Shown in pieces: positions 29,553-39,927 of a stretch of 64,000 nucleotides of DNA. Positions within the stretch are counted from its first letter, which is position 1, and every line of letters begins with the position of its first letter. The stretch is from an uncultured Pelagibacteraceae bacterium (GTDB lineage Bacteria > Pseudomonadota > Alphaproteobacteria > Pelagibacterales > Pelagibacteraceae), in the NCBI GenBank assembly GCA_902604525.1, contig CACKYY010000002.1:1-64000 (forward strand), in the 5' to 3' direction. The notes beneath the pieces were generated by a model. That model worked only from the letters and a program-made list of their open reading frames with translations, was not told the origin of the DNA and did not search any database. Made by a program: the position numbers and the translations under genes.

Positions 29553-29622
29553 TTATATTTTTTAATAAAACTAAAAACTAACGCTGATTAGGAAAATTGG
29601 CTATGCGGTATTTGCATATAGA

Positions 29623-29660
29623 AACAGCCCTAACGTGTAATTTTTTACATTAGGGCTGTT
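29623..29660 (-). terminator. Strong hairpin downstream of hup, probable terminator
   Basis: aacagccctaa-cg-tgtaa-tttt-ttaca-ttagggctgtt: 11+5 bp stem. Confidence 0.75.
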
Positions 29661-29670
29661 AAGAAAAATG

Positions 29671-29946
29671 CTATTTATTAAACACTTCTTTTAAAGCTTT
29701 TGCGGGTAAAAATTTTACCTTTTGAGAAGCAGCAATTTGAATTTGCTCACCTGTTCTAGGGTTTCTTCCAACTCTAGCTTTTCTTTTAGCTACTTTATAA
29801 GTACCAAATCCAGCAATTTTCACTGAATCATCCCCTTTTAAAGCATCTAAAATAGTATTAGTAATTGTATCAAATGTTCGCTCCGCATCAGCTTTGCTCA
29901 AGTTTAGTGAGCCTGAAAGCTTTGCAATTAGTTGTTTTTTGTTCAT
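29671..29946 (-). CDS. hup: DNA-binding protein HU
   Basis: MNKKQLIAKLSGSLNLSKADAERTFD...GFGTYKVAKRKARVGRNPRTGEQIQI. Confidence 0.95.
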   Translation of the reverse strand: MNKKQLIAKLSGSLNLSKADAERTFDTITNTILDALKGDDSVKIAGFGTYKVAKRKARVGRNPRTGEQIQIAASQKVKFLPAKALKEVFNK

Positions 29947-30103
29947 TTTAGCTCCGGTTTTATTGGTTAATATTCATACTTGTCATAAACGTTGATAAAT
30001 CAAGCTTTTTTTTAGTGTTAAAAAATTCATATAACACAACATGTTGTAAAAATAGAAAAAAGTATTGAATTTACTTACTTTTTTAAAGTTAAGGAAAATT
30101 TTA

Positions 30104-31216
30104 TTAACTAAATAAACCTAAATCTTTTAGATCATTAAAAGTTGTGAAAAACATTAATGATAGCAACAAAAACAAACCGATTCGAAAAAAACCTTCTTGT
30201 GTTTTTTGCGACAAAGGACGGCCTAAAACCTTTTCAAATGCGTAAAACATTAAATGACCTCCATCAAGCATTGGTATTGGAAATAAATTGATTAGACCTA
30301 GACTAATAGAGATATAAGCCATCATACTGATAAAAGCTAACACTCCAAAAGTTGCAACTTGACCAGAAATTTTAGCAATTCTAATTGGACCACCAAGTTG
30401 AGAAGTATCTGCTTTTCCCAATATCATTCCACCAATATATTTCAATGATGATGTGCTTACATAATATACTTCATTAGCTGCGTGATATAATGCCTGTGCA
30501 GGGCCTAATTTTATATGATTAACCTCGTTATTATAAGCCCCAAGTTTTATTCCAACCATTCTTTTATTAATTTTATTTCCTAATCCATCCTCACCTTCAA
30601 CAATATTAGGTTTAACTTTTAAGATTAACTCCTCATAAGATCGTTTAACTTTGAAATCAATAATGTCTCCTGTTGACATGGTAATAAATTTAGAGACCTC
30701 CATGATACTTTTAACTTTATTTCCATCTATTTCTAAAATCACATCTTGATTTTTAAGTCCTCCTATCATTGCTGGGCTATCTTTTTGTACCTGATTAATG
30801 ACTGCTGGAGTAAAGTCTTTACCAACGAATATATATATTGAAAAAAATATGACTAAAGCCAACAAAAAATTTGCCAAAGGTCCCCCAAAAACTATTAAAA
30901 CTCTTTGATACAAAGGTTTTAAAATAAATAACTTTTCTCTCTCTTCTTCGTTATATTTTTCAAGTATTTCTTGGTGGTCTGATTGAGAGTATACATTTCT
31001 ATCACCGAAAAATTTTACATAACCCCCTAGTGGTATTGCGCATATCTTCCAACGAGTTCCATGTTTGTCATTCCAGCCAAATAATTCTTTACCAAATCCA
31101 ATTGAAAAATCAGTGACTCCTACTCCATATTTTCTAGCAAAATAATAATGACCATATTCGTGAATGAATACCACTACTAAAATTAGAACTAAAAACGGGA
31201 TTATATATGTCAACAT
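30104..31216 (-). CDS. rseP: RIP metalloprotease RseP (site-2 protease)
   Basis: VVFIHEYGHYYFARKYGV zinc motif, PDZ domain, LINLFPIPMLDGGHLMFYAFE. Confidence 0.94.
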   Translation of the reverse strand: MLTYIIPFLVLILVVVFIHEYGHYYFARKYGVGVTDFSIGFGKELFGWNDKHGTRWKICAIPLGGYVKFFGDRNVYSQSDHQEILEKYNEEEREKLFILKPLYQRVLIVFGGPLANFLLALVIFFSIYIFVGKDFTPAVINQVQKDSPAMIGGLKNQDVILEIDGNKVKSIMEVSKFITMSTGDIIDFKVKRSYEELILKVKPNIVEGEDGLGNKINKRMVGIKLGAYNNEVNHIKLGPAQALYHAANEVYYVSTSSLKYIGGMILGKADTSQLGGPIRIAKISGQVATFGVLAFISMMAYISISLGLINLFPIPMLDGGHLMFYAFEKVLGRPLSQKTQEGFFRIGLFLLLSLMFFTTFNDLKDLGLFS

Positions 31217-31341
31217 AAGCTAAATATATTAAAAATTAGCATTATAACAACCATGCATTCATCATTAATCCTGACACTTTTTGTCCTTTCATCAGCTAAA
31301 TTTGATTAAATAGTGATAATAATATAATCAACATTAAATAT

Positions 31342-31827
31342 ATGCCCTCTTTTGATGTAGTTAGTAAAATAAACCACCAAGAATTTGATAACGCTCTGTC
31401 AAACTGTTTAAGAGAAATTAGTAACCGCTTCGATTTTAAAGGGTTACATATCTCTATAGAGCGAAAAGAAAATTTAATTACAACTCTTGCCCCAGATGAA
31501 TTGAAATTAAGGCAAGTTAATGAGTTATTGCAAACTCATTTAATCAGACGAAAAGTTGATCCAAGAGTACTTAATATGAAAAGTTCAGAAAGCGCATCCG
31601 GAGGATCTATTAGACAATTAAGTGAATTAAAGGAGGGTATTAGTCAAGAAAATGCAAAAAAAGTAATTGCTGATATAAAAAAACTTAAACTAAAGATACA
31701 AATAAAAATTCAAGGAGATGAATTGAGAGTGGATGGTAAAAAGAAAGATGAACTTCAAGAAGCAATTAGTGCCATAAAATCTATTGATATTGGTCTTCCT
31801 ATAGAATTTGTAAATTTTAGAGATTAA
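31342..31827 (+). CDS. yajQ: YajQ family nucleotide-binding protein
   Basis: MPSFDVVSKINHQEFDNALSNCLREISNRFDFKG...IQGDELRVDGKKKDELQEAI. Confidence 0.94.
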   Translation: MPSFDVVSKINHQEFDNALSNCLREISNRFDFKGLHISIERKENLITTLAPDELKLRQVNELLQTHLIRRKVDPRVLNMKSSESASGGSIRQLSELKEGISQENAKKVIADIKKLKLKIQIKIQGDELRVDGKKKDELQEAISAIKSIDIGLPIEFVNFRD

Positions 31828-31913
31828 TCCTTGATTAAACTATTCATTGTATTTGGTTTAAAAAGATATAAGCATCCATCATAAATACTTAATATATACC
31901 TTTTCCTATCCTA

Positions 31914-33380
31914 ATGAATTTCTCAGATTTACAAATTGAAAATAAGCTTAAAAAGTCAATTGAACTAGCTGATTTTAAAACTCCCACTCCAATTCAAAGT
32001 CAATCAATTCCAATCAGTCTTGAGGGTAGAGATATTTTAGGGACCGCACAAACTGGAACGGGTAAAACTTTAGCCTTTACCGTCCCAATGATTAATAAAT
32101 TAATTAAAGATAAGCAGGCAATGGCATTAATTGTTTGTCCTACAAGAGAACTTGCAACACAGGTAATGGCAACCATTTTAAAATTAAATGTTAGAGAAAT
32201 AGGAATTGGAAATGCTCTTTTAATTGGTGGTGAGAGCATGCAAAAGCAACTTAGAAAGTTAGGCAAACGTGCAAGAATAATAGTTGGTACTCCTGGACGA
32301 ATTAATGATCACTTAAACAGAAAAAGTTTAGATTTATCAAAAGTTAATTATTTAGTCTTAGATGAGACTGACCGTATGCTTGATATGGGTTTTACTCCTC
32401 AAATAGAACAGATTTTAAATTTTATACCAAAAGAACATCAAACATTATTATTTTCAGCAACTCTACCAAATGATATTTTAAAAATATCTCAAAGGTATCT
32501 AAATAATCCAGAAAGAATATCTGTTGGATCTTTATCAGCCCCAATTGATAAAATTAAGCAAGAAACATTTGAGGTTTCGCAGGATAAAAAATATCATGAA
32601 CTAATCAATCAACTTGTAGAGAGAAGTGGGTCCATCTTAGTATTTGTTAAAACTAAACATGGTGCAGATAAAATAGTTAAAAGACTTAAATATGATGGTC
32701 ATAAAGCTGATGCTATTCATGGAAACTTAAGACAAAGTAAACGAGACAGAGTTATCAATGGATTTAGAAATGGACACAGTCGTATCCTAATTGCAACCGA
32801 TGTTGCAGCACGTGGGTTAGATATCCCAGTTATCAAACATGTTATTAATTACGATCTACCACAAGTTCCAGAAGATTATGTTCATCGAATAGGACGAACC
32901 GGTAGAGCTGGTAAAGAAGGTTCTGCTTTAACCTTTTTAACACCAAGTGATCGATCCATGTGGAATTCTATAAGTAAATTAATAGATCCAAATTACAAAC
33001 CACGTCAAAGAGATAGAAATCAAAAAAAAAGTTTTAGGGGAGGTAAAAAAGGTAAGGCTACATTTAACAAAAAAAGAAAATTTAATGATAACAAAAAAGG
33101 TAGATTCAGAGATAAAAAGAAGTTCTTTAAGAACAATGAGGATAAAAAAACTAATTTTAAAGGAAAAAATAAATTTTTTAAAAAAGATGGAGATAAAAAA
33201 TCAAAATTTAAGGACAAGAAAAAATCTTTTGGCTTTACCAATAATCCAAAATATTTTGGTAAAAAAACAGATGATGTAGTTGAAAAAGACAATAAAAGAA
33301 CCTCTTTTAAAGGAAAAAAAAAATTCACAAAAAGACAAAGACCTAAAAAATTTTCATTTAAAAAGCATAAAAAGAAATAA
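31914..33380 (+). CDS. DEAD-box RNA helicase (RhlE-like) with long Lys-rich C-terminal tail
   Basis: AQTGTGKT, PTRELATQ, DETDRMLDMGF, SATLP, HRIGRTGRAG; Lys/Phe/Asn low-complexity tail from about residue 365. Confidence 0.93.
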   Translation: MNFSDLQIENKLKKSIELADFKTPTPIQSQSIPISLEGRDILGTAQTGTGKTLAFTVPMINKLIKDKQAMALIVCPTRELATQVMATILKLNVREIGIGNALLIGGESMQKQLRKLGKRARIIVGTPGRINDHLNRKSLDLSKVNYLVLDETDRMLDMGFTPQIEQILNFIPKEHQTLLFSATLPNDILKISQRYLNNPERISVGSLSAPIDKIKQETFEVSQDKKYHELINQLVERSGSILVFVKTKHGADKIVKRLKYDGHKADAIHGNLRQSKRDRVINGFRNGHSRILIATDVAARGLDIPVIKHVINYDLPQVPEDYVHRIGRTGRAGKEGSALTFLTPSDRSMWNSISKLIDPNYKPRQRDRNQKKSFRGGKKGKATFNKKRKFNDNKKGRFRDKKKFFKNNEDKKTNFKGKNKFFKKDGDKKSKFKDKKKSFGFTNNPKYFGKKTDDVVEKDNKRTSFKGKKKFTKRQRPKKFSFKKHKKK

Positions 33381-33383
33381 GAT

Positions 33384-34010
33384 TTAATTAGAAATCTTTT
33401 GGATCAATGAGGCTGTATTGTTTGTGGGTTTATTTACATCCTTTGAAACCTTATGAAAAATAAGATCAGGAACTTTACGTTCATTCAAAAAGGCTGAGCC
33501 CTGTAGCTCTAAATTTAAATAACGATTTACATCTGCGTGATTAAGGATTACAGGCTGACGGTGATGAATTTCTTTAATATTTTCTTTTGCTTCTTCTGTA
33601 ATTAAACAAAATTGGTCCTCTTCAAAAATACCAGCAAAATAAATTACATTACTATCTTTTCTAACAAAATAATGAGGAGTTTTTTCATTCTCTTCCCTCT
33701 TCCATTCATAAAAACCATCTGCAACAGCAACACATCGATGATTTTTAATCAGTTTTTTAAATGAAACCTTTTCATCAATCGTTTCTAATCTTGCATTAAT
33801 CAATGCTTTGAATTTTTTATTTTTTACCCAACTAGGCACTAATCCCCACTTTAAAGCCTCTAAAGTGTTACCATTTTTATATTTTTTTATAACTGGAAGT
33901 TTTTGATAAGGATGAGCGTTATAATTTTCTGTATCCTCAACTTGAATAGCAGATTTTACTAAAGAAGAAGTTTTAGTAACTGGATTTTTAACAACATACC
34001 TTCCGCACAT
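33384..34010 (-). CDS. yedK: SOS response-associated peptidase (SRAP/HMCES family, YedK)
   Basis: N-terminal MCGRYV catalytic Cys; NARLETIDEKVSFKKLIKNHRCVAVADGFYEWK. Confidence 0.93.
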   Translation of the reverse strand: MCGRYVVKNPVTKTSSLVKSAIQVEDTENYNAHPYQKLPVIKKYKNGNTLEALKWGLVPSWVKNKKFKALINARLETIDEKVSFKKLIKNHRCVAVADGFYEWKREENEKTPHYFVRKDSNVIYFAGIFEEDQFCLITEEAKENIKEIHHRQPVILNHADVNRYLNLELQGSAFLNERKVPDLIFHKVSKDVNKPTNNTASLIQKISN

Positions 34011-34558
34011 TATATTGATTGTTGTTTAATTAATTCTTCTATTTGTCTTATCATGATTTCCGGAGATTGCATTGATGGGTGTATCTCTTTTGCCTGCTGA
34101 TAACTAAGAATTGCTTTTTCATAATTTTTTAATTGTATATTTACTAAACCTTGTCCTGCCAAAGCACCAAAATGTCTTTCTTCTATTGCTAAAACTTTAT
34201 CAATATCATCTTGAGATTTTTTGAATTCTCCTATCAAATAAAAAACTGTTGCTCTTTTATTCCATGCTTCAGCCCAATTTTGATCAAGATTTATAACCTC
34301 TGTAAAAATCTCTATTGCTTTACTTAGTTGTTGATTTCTTACAAACTGAGAGCCTTCCTCTAACCTTGCAGTAAGTTTTGCATCAGTTGGATGAGTACTC
34401 CAAATTTTCCATATTTCCTGTTCAACAATAGATGATACTTTTGACTTATTGGCCTTTAACTCATTGAATAATTGGTTAAGTCTTACATCTCTTTCATTTG
34501 AAAAGGAGCTCGTCTGAGAAAATAAATAAAATAAGAATATTAAAAAAAACCTTTTCAT
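34010..34558 (-). CDS. TPR repeat protein with signal peptide
   Basis: Signal peptide plus TPR-like helices (AEAWNKRATVFYLIGEFKKSQDDIDKVLAIEERHFGALAGQGLVNIQLKNYEKAI). Confidence 0.8.
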   Translation of the reverse strand: MKRFFLIFLFYLFSQTSSFSNERDVRLNQLFNELKANKSKVSSIVEQEIWKIWSTHPTDAKLTARLEEGSQFVRNQQLSKAIEIFTEVINLDQNWAEAWNKRATVFYLIGEFKKSQDDIDKVLAIEERHFGALAGQGLVNIQLKNYEKAILSYQQAKEIHPSMQSPEIMIRQIEELIKQQSI

Positions 34559-34598
34559 AGTTTGATATTATCAAAAAAGAGTTTTGGAGTCTTTGGTC

Positions 34599-35051
34599 TT
34601 AAGTGTCTTGGTTGTTTTTTTTACAACTATAAAATGAAATATCTTTCTCTTTTTTATCAGAGTTTATTTTTCGGGTAATTTCATGGATCAATTCTCCAGT
34701 ACTTCTAGTAAAGACTGCAGACTCAGAATAATTTCGTTCTTGATCAAAAGCTTGTATCAAAATTATATCTTTATTAGATATTTTTACTTCCAAATTAATC
34801 TTATTAATAAATTTTGATAAATTTTTTATAACTAATATATCTGGATTTTTTGCTATTATTTTTAAACTTTCGATATTTTCTCTTTTAATTTGATCATTTG
34901 TAAAAGAAACAAAGTTATGTTCTGCGTTTTTAATAATAACTTTTTCAAACTTACAATTAAGATCTAAATCCGTTTTAACTGAAATATTAATATTTTTTGC
35001 ATAAACATTGCTAGTTAAAAAAAAGGTAATTATCAAAATAAAATATTTCAT
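34599..35051 (-). CDS. Hypothetical secreted protein (150 aa)
   Basis: Signal peptide MKYFILIITFFLTSNVYA; no family recognised. Confidence 0.6.
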   Translation of the reverse strand: MKYFILIITFFLTSNVYAKNINISVKTDLDLNCKFEKVIIKNAEHNFVSFTNDQIKRENIESLKIIAKNPDILVIKNLSKFINKINLEVKISNKDIILIQAFDQERNYSESAVFTRSTGELIHEITRKINSDKKEKDISFYSCKKNNQDT

Positions 35052-35057
35052 AAAATA

Positions 35058-36068
35058 TTATTTTAAAATTTCATTTAATGGTGTTATTTGGCCAATTTTA
35101 AAAATAAGCGCATCCTCTTTTTTGAAACCATATTTTTCCGCATTATCTTTAAATCGATCTCTTGGTTCCATAATTGGTTCTAACGATAATACAAAAGTAC
35201 CCCAATGCATACCAATTACTTTTTTACTTTTTAAATCTCTAGAAATCTCAAGCGCCTCTTCAGGGCTAGTGTGATAAGATGATTTATCTTTATATGGAGT
35301 TAATGGATAAAAATTATACGCTCCGATATTTATAATATTAATATCTATTGGACCGTATTTTTCGCCAATCTCTTTATAAATATTTCCAACTCCAGTATCA
35401 CAGGCAAATAAAATTTTTTTTCCATCATATTCAATTAAAAAATTTCCCCATAAAGTTTTATTGGTATCTGTTAAACTACGTTTAGACCAATGAACTGCTG
35501 GCAGAAATGTTATTTTCATTTTTTCATTAATGATGATTTCTTCATACCAATCCATTTCATTAACATCGCTGTATCCATTTCTTTTAAAATACTTACCTAG
35601 TTTTAATGGAGCCATTACTTTGGTATTTTTGAAAGGGAATTTTCTGATTGTCATCATATCTTGATGATCATAATGATTATGAGTTAGTAAAAAAATATCT
35701 ACAGGAGGTATTTCTTTTAAATTTATAGCTGGTTCAGTAAATCTTTTAGGTCCAAAAATTAACGGACCTGCATTTTTAGAAAAAACAGGATCAGTTATAA
35801 TTGTTGTATTCCCTAATTTTATCAAAAAAGTTGCGTGCCCTATCCATCCAATATAATCACCGTCTTTATGTTTTTTAATATCAGCTAATACTTTTTCTTT
35901 ATCTACAACATGATCTTTTGGAACAGTCATATTGAGTTTCTTTTTTTCTTTATTAAATACTTTAAAAGACCACCGAAAATTTTGATCAACTTTAGGGGAA
36001 CCTAGAGGGTTTCTAAAAGTGCCGTCTGGTAAATGATGATAAGGTATTTTATCCATATATAAATACAA
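35058..36068 (-). CDS. MBL-fold metallohydrolase (NAPE-PLD/UlaG-like)
   Basis: GWIGHATFLIKLG, LLTHNHYDHQDMMTI, FACDTGVGN, GMHWGTFVLS. Confidence 0.88.
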   Translation of the reverse strand: MYLYMDKIPYHHLPDGTFRNPLGSPKVDQNFRWSFKVFNKEKKKLNMTVPKDHVVDKEKVLADIKKHKDGDYIGWIGHATFLIKLGNTTIITDPVFSKNAGPLIFGPKRFTEPAINLKEIPPVDIFLLTHNHYDHQDMMTIRKFPFKNTKVMAPLKLGKYFKRNGYSDVNEMDWYEEIIINEKMKITFLPAVHWSKRSLTDTNKTLWGNFLIEYDGKKILFACDTGVGNIYKEIGEKYGPIDINIINIGAYNFYPLTPYKDKSSYHTSPEEALEISRDLKSKKVIGMHWGTFVLSLEPIMEPRDRFKDNAEKYGFKKEDALIFKIGQITPLNEILK

Positions 36069-36113
36069 AATTAATAGTTAATGATAAATTCATAAAATTA
36101 TAAATTTTATTTT

Positions 36114-36728
36114 TTATTTATCTAAAATAGCAATAATACTTCTTTTAATATTTTCACTTATTTTTATTGTTCCTTGCTGGTTAGGATGTATCCCATCTTG
36201 TAGATTTAAACTTGGGTTAAGTGCCACACCCTCTAAAAGAAAAGGTATAAATTGTAAATTATGCTTCTTAGATAATTTTGGATAAATAGCATCAAAGTCT
36301 TTCTTATATTTTATTCCATGTGTTGTTGGAGCAATCATTCCAGCTAAAATTATTTCTATTTCTTTCTTTTTTGCAATTTCTATTATTTGTTCTAAATTTT
36401 TTTTTGTTTCATTTGGTTGTATTCCTCTAAGCATATCATTTGCACCCATTCCTAAAATGATAAGATCTATATCTGGATCTGATAAACTCCACTCCGCCCT
36501 ATTCAATCCGCCTGAAGATGTACTCCCTGAAACACTTCCATTTATAACTTGAATATTGAATCCATCTTGTTTTAATTTATTCTCTAAAACCAACGATAAA
36601 TGATGTTCTTTAGGTAAACCATAACCAGCCATTAAGCTGTCTCCAAATAATACGACCTTTTCTATTGCACTTGCATTTATGTGCACTAGAAAGATCAATA
36701 AAATTTTTATAAATAAAGTTTTATTCAT
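36114..36728 (-). CDS. tesA: SGNH/GDSL hydrolase, arylesterase/thioesterase I
   Basis: VVLFGDSLMAGYGLP, GANDMLRGI, DGIHPNQQG; opposite ybbA/ybbP as in other proteobacteria. Confidence 0.88.
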   Translation of the reverse strand: MNKTLFIKILLIFLVHINASAIEKVVLFGDSLMAGYGLPKEHHLSLVLENKLKQDGFNIQVINGSVSGSTSSGGLNRAEWSLSDPDIDLIILGMGANDMLRGIQPNETKKNLEQIIEIAKKKEIEIILAGMIAPTTHGIKYKKDFDAIYPKLSKKHNLQFIPFLLEGVALNPSLNLQDGIHPNQQGTIKISENIKRSIIAILDK

Positions 36729-37392
36729 GTCTGCACTTCTTAAATTAAAAAAAATAAATCTTAAATACCAAACTGGCAAAGATAATATCAGAGTTTTAAA
36801 GAATATAGATTTAAATATTAAGAAGAAAGAAACTGTTTCAGTTGTAGGTGAAAGTGGTTCTGGAAAAACTAGTTTAATAATGCTTATTGGTGGATTAGAA
36901 AAGCCAACCTCTGGGAAAATTATTTTTCAAAATCAAGAAATTACAAGCCTTAATGAGGATGAAGTAGCTGAAATTAGAAAGAAAAATATTGGAATTGTAT
37001 TTCAATCTTTTTATCTAATCCCAAATTATACTGCAGTTGAAAATGTTGCCTTAACACTTGAGCTAAATAATTTTAAAAATCCTGAAAAAGAAGCAAAAAT
37101 TTTATTAGATCGTTTTGGTTTAAAACATCGTTTTAATAATCTTCCAAGTCAACTATCTGGTGGGGAGCAGCAAAGAGTAGCTATAGCAAGAGCAATCGCT
37201 ATGAAACCTGAATTGATTTTAGCTGATGAACCAACTGGTAATTTAGATACTGAAAACTCTACATTGATTTCAAATATATTATTTAAATATGTGAAAGAAG
37301 AAGGTTCTTCTTTAATTATGGTCACTCATGACCCCAAACTTGCTGATAAAGCAGAAAGAAAAATTAAAATTAAAGATGGAAAAATCAAATAA
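36727..37392 (+). CDS. ybbA: ABC transporter ATP-binding protein (YbbA/LolD-like)
   Basis: [53 protein letters not shown] at 36727. Confidence 0.86.
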   Translation: MSALLKLKKINLKYQTGKDNIRVLKNIDLNIKKKETVSVVGESGSGKTSLIMLIGGLEKPTSGKIIFQNQEITSLNEDEVAEIRKKNIGIVFQSFYLIPNYTAVENVALTLELNNFKNPEKEAKILLDRFGLKHRFNNLPSQLSGGEQQRVAIARAIAMKPELILADEPTGNLDTENSTLISNILFKYVKEEGSSLIMVTHDPKLADKAERKIKIKDGKIK

Positions 37393-39910
37393 CTCTTCAG
37401 AATTTAATCTAATACTTAAATATGCTCTAAAAGATTTAAGTAGAAACTATCATAAAATCTCAAGCATCATTATAACTCTTTTCATTAGCCTTTTTATTTT
37501 AAGTGCTATTTTCACAATCGAAGATAGTTTGAAAAAAGAACTAAATGATAACGCCAAAGCATTATTAGGTGGAGATTTAGAGATTGATTACAATCGTAAT
37601 CAAGGAAACTTGGATTTGGTAAATCAAGTTAAAGAATTTGCAACTGTATCTCAAATGATTGAATTTAGTACAATGCTTTCAACAACTGGAAGAGAGAAAA
37701 ATAAATCTTTATTTACAAGAATTAAAACTGTGGATGAAAAATATCCACTTTATGGTCAAGTTGATTATGAGCCGATCGGAGCTTATGAAAGAATGCAAAG
37801 AGAACCAAATACAATTTTGATTAACGAAAGTTTATCAAAGACACTTGACATAAAAATTAACGAGCAAGTTAAAGTTCAAGACCAAAACTTTAATGTGATT
37901 GGAATTATTAAATCAGTACCAGATGTAAGTGGATTTGTTGCATTTGGTGATTGGGCCCTAGCTGGCAAACAAACTTTAGAAATATTAAAACTAAATGGAA
38001 TAGGAAGTTTTTTAAATTATGAGTATAAAGTAAAATTTAATAATGATGATGATCCAGCGCAAATTGAGAAAAAAATCGAAAATATTTTCAAAAATGATCA
38101 AAAAGTAAAACTTAGATACCCTGAAAATTCAGCAAGTGGTATTAAAAGAATTATTAACAATTTCTCTCAATTTTTATCTCTTGTATCTATAAGTGCAATG
38201 TTGATTGCTGGAATTGGAATTGCAAATACTTTATTATCTTTTATCAATCAAAACAATATGTCAATTGCTGTTAGAAAAGCAGTAGGATTTTATTCTGGAA
38301 ATATCAAAACACTTTATTATCTACAATTATTTATTTTACTGTTTGTTATTACTGTAATTTCATATGGGTCTAGTTTCTTAATTGTTCCAATAGCAGATAG
38401 ATACTTATCTGATGGTTTAGGATTAAACGTTTATCCAGTTTTTTCTTTTTTGAATTTTTTTAAAATATTTTTAGTTGGATTGCTAGTCCTTATAATTTTT
38501 TCTATACCAACAATAAGTTCTATTGATCAAGTAAAAGCTTCTAATTTGTTTAGAAATGTATTTCAAAATTTACAATTTTATTATTCAAAAAAATCAGTCG
38601 CTGTAAGTTTTATTTTGTTATCTACTTTAATTTTATTATTTACCATTGGATCTGAACAGCCAACTTATAGTTTGGGATATTTTATGGCTTTTTTTGTATG
38701 TTTAATAGTTTTTTTCTTGCTTTCAAAGTTAATTATTTTTTTTCTAAAAAAATTTAAATCAAGTTCAATTGTTTCACTAAAAGTATCAATTAAAAATATT
38801 ACTCAAACAAAAAGTATTACTCCTATTACTGTAATGTCTCTAGGTTTAGGCGTTACATTATTGTTAACTCTGGCTTTAGTGGGTACTAACTTTCAAAGAG
38901 AAATAGCTAAATCTATCCCTGATATTGCACCTGATTATTTTTTTGTTGGCATTCAAAAAGGAGAGCGTGAAAAATTTGAGCAAGGTATTTTAAACATGGA
39001 TAAATATGCAAACATTGAAATAGTTCCAATGGTATCATCTGGTATTACAAAAATTAATGGAGTTGATCCTAATACATTCATCAAACCTGATAATGATAGT
39101 TATTGGGTAATTGGAAGTGAACGAAGATCATCATGGGTAGAGGATATTCCAAAAGATAATCCGATCTTAGAGGGAGAATGGTGGGATTTATCTAAGCCAA
39201 ATCAGTTACAAATATCGCTGGATGCTAAAGTTGCAAAAGATTTTAATATTCAACTAGGTGATATTTTTACTTTGAATATTTATGGAAGAGAGATTGATGG
39301 AGAAGTAATTAATTTTAGAGAAGTAGATTATCGTGATCTTAGTATTAATTTTGCAATGCTGTTTAACCCACAATTTGCAAAGGAAATTCCACATGAATAC
39401 TTAGCAACCGCAAAATTTAATTCTGATAAATTTGATGAAACAGAAATGTTGGAGATAATGCCAAGTTTATCCATGATTAAAATTGCAGATTATCTCCAAA
39501 AAGTAACTACAGTTTTAAACAAAGTATTCATAGCTGTTACTTTAATTTCCGCTGTAACAATTATTATTGGTTTAATTGTAATATCAAGTGCAATTATGGT
39601 TCAGGGAAAAATAAAAGAGTATCAAAATCTAGTTTTTAAAATCTTGGGTTTTTCAAAAAAACAAATTATTTTCTCATCCTTAATTGAATTCATAATTATT
39701 TTTATGTCTGTGATTTTGATTGCAACATTTTTTGCAGTAATAGGGTCTAAATTTATTTTAGAAAATATATTTGAACTAGTTTGGCAGTTTGACTTTAAAA
39801 TTTTAATTTATTTGGCTTTTTCAATTGGGTTGGTTACTTTAATGTTGATTTTAATTACAAATTTAAGATATTTAAATCCTAAAATCTATCCGCTTATAAG
39901 AAATCAATAG
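37376..39910 (+). CDS. ybbP: ABC transporter permease (FtsX-like, YbbP family)
   Basis: Large FtsX-domain permease immediately after ybbA; ATG at 37376. Confidence 0.84.
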   Translation: MEKSNNSSEFNLILKYALKDLSRNYHKISSIIITLFISLFILSAIFTIEDSLKKELNDNAKALLGGDLEIDYNRNQGNLDLVNQVKEFATVSQMIEFSTMLSTTGREKNKSLFTRIKTVDEKYPLYGQVDYEPIGAYERMQREPNTILINESLSKTLDIKINEQVKVQDQNFNVIGIIKSVPDVSGFVAFGDWALAGKQTLEILKLNGIGSFLNYEYKVKFNNDDDPAQIEKKIENIFKNDQKVKLRYPENSASGIKRIINNFSQFLSLVSISAMLIAGIGIANTLLSFINQNNMSIAVRKAVGFYSGNIKTLYYLQLFILLFVITVISYGSSFLIVPIADRYLSDGLGLNVYPVFSFLNFFKIFLVGLLVLIIFSIPTISSIDQVKASNLFRNVFQNLQFYYSKKSVAVSFILLSTLILLFTIGSEQPTYSLGYFMAFFVCLIVFFLLSKLIIFFLKKFKSSSIVSLKVSIKNITQTKSITPITVMSLGLGVTLLLTLALVGTNFQREIAKSIPDIAPDYFFVGIQKGEREKFEQGILNMDKYANIEIVPMVSSGITKINGVDPNTFIKPDNDSYWVIGSERRSSWVEDIPKDNPILEGEWWDLSKPNQLQISLDAKVAKDFNIQLGDIFTLNIYGREIDGEVINFREVDYRDLSINFAMLFNPQFAKEIPHEYLATAKFNSDKFDETEMLEIMPSLSMIKIADYLQKVTTVLNKVFIAVTLISAVTIIIGLIVISSAIMVQGKIKEYQNLVFKILGFSKKQIIFSSLIEFIIIFMSVILIATFFAVIGSKFILENIFELVWQFDFKILIYLAFSIGLVTLMLILITNLRYLNPKIYPLIRNQ

Positions 39911-39927
39911 TAAAAAAAATAATAGAT

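Noticed and set aside
29602-29618. TATGC-ggtattt-GCATA mini hairpin in the amtB leader
   Set aside because: Only 5 bp; could occur by chance in AT-rich sequence, so not listed as a feature.
33020-33328. 102-aa - strand ORF opposite the helicase tail
   Set aside because: Leu/Phe-rich translation is simply the antisense of A-rich Lys codons.
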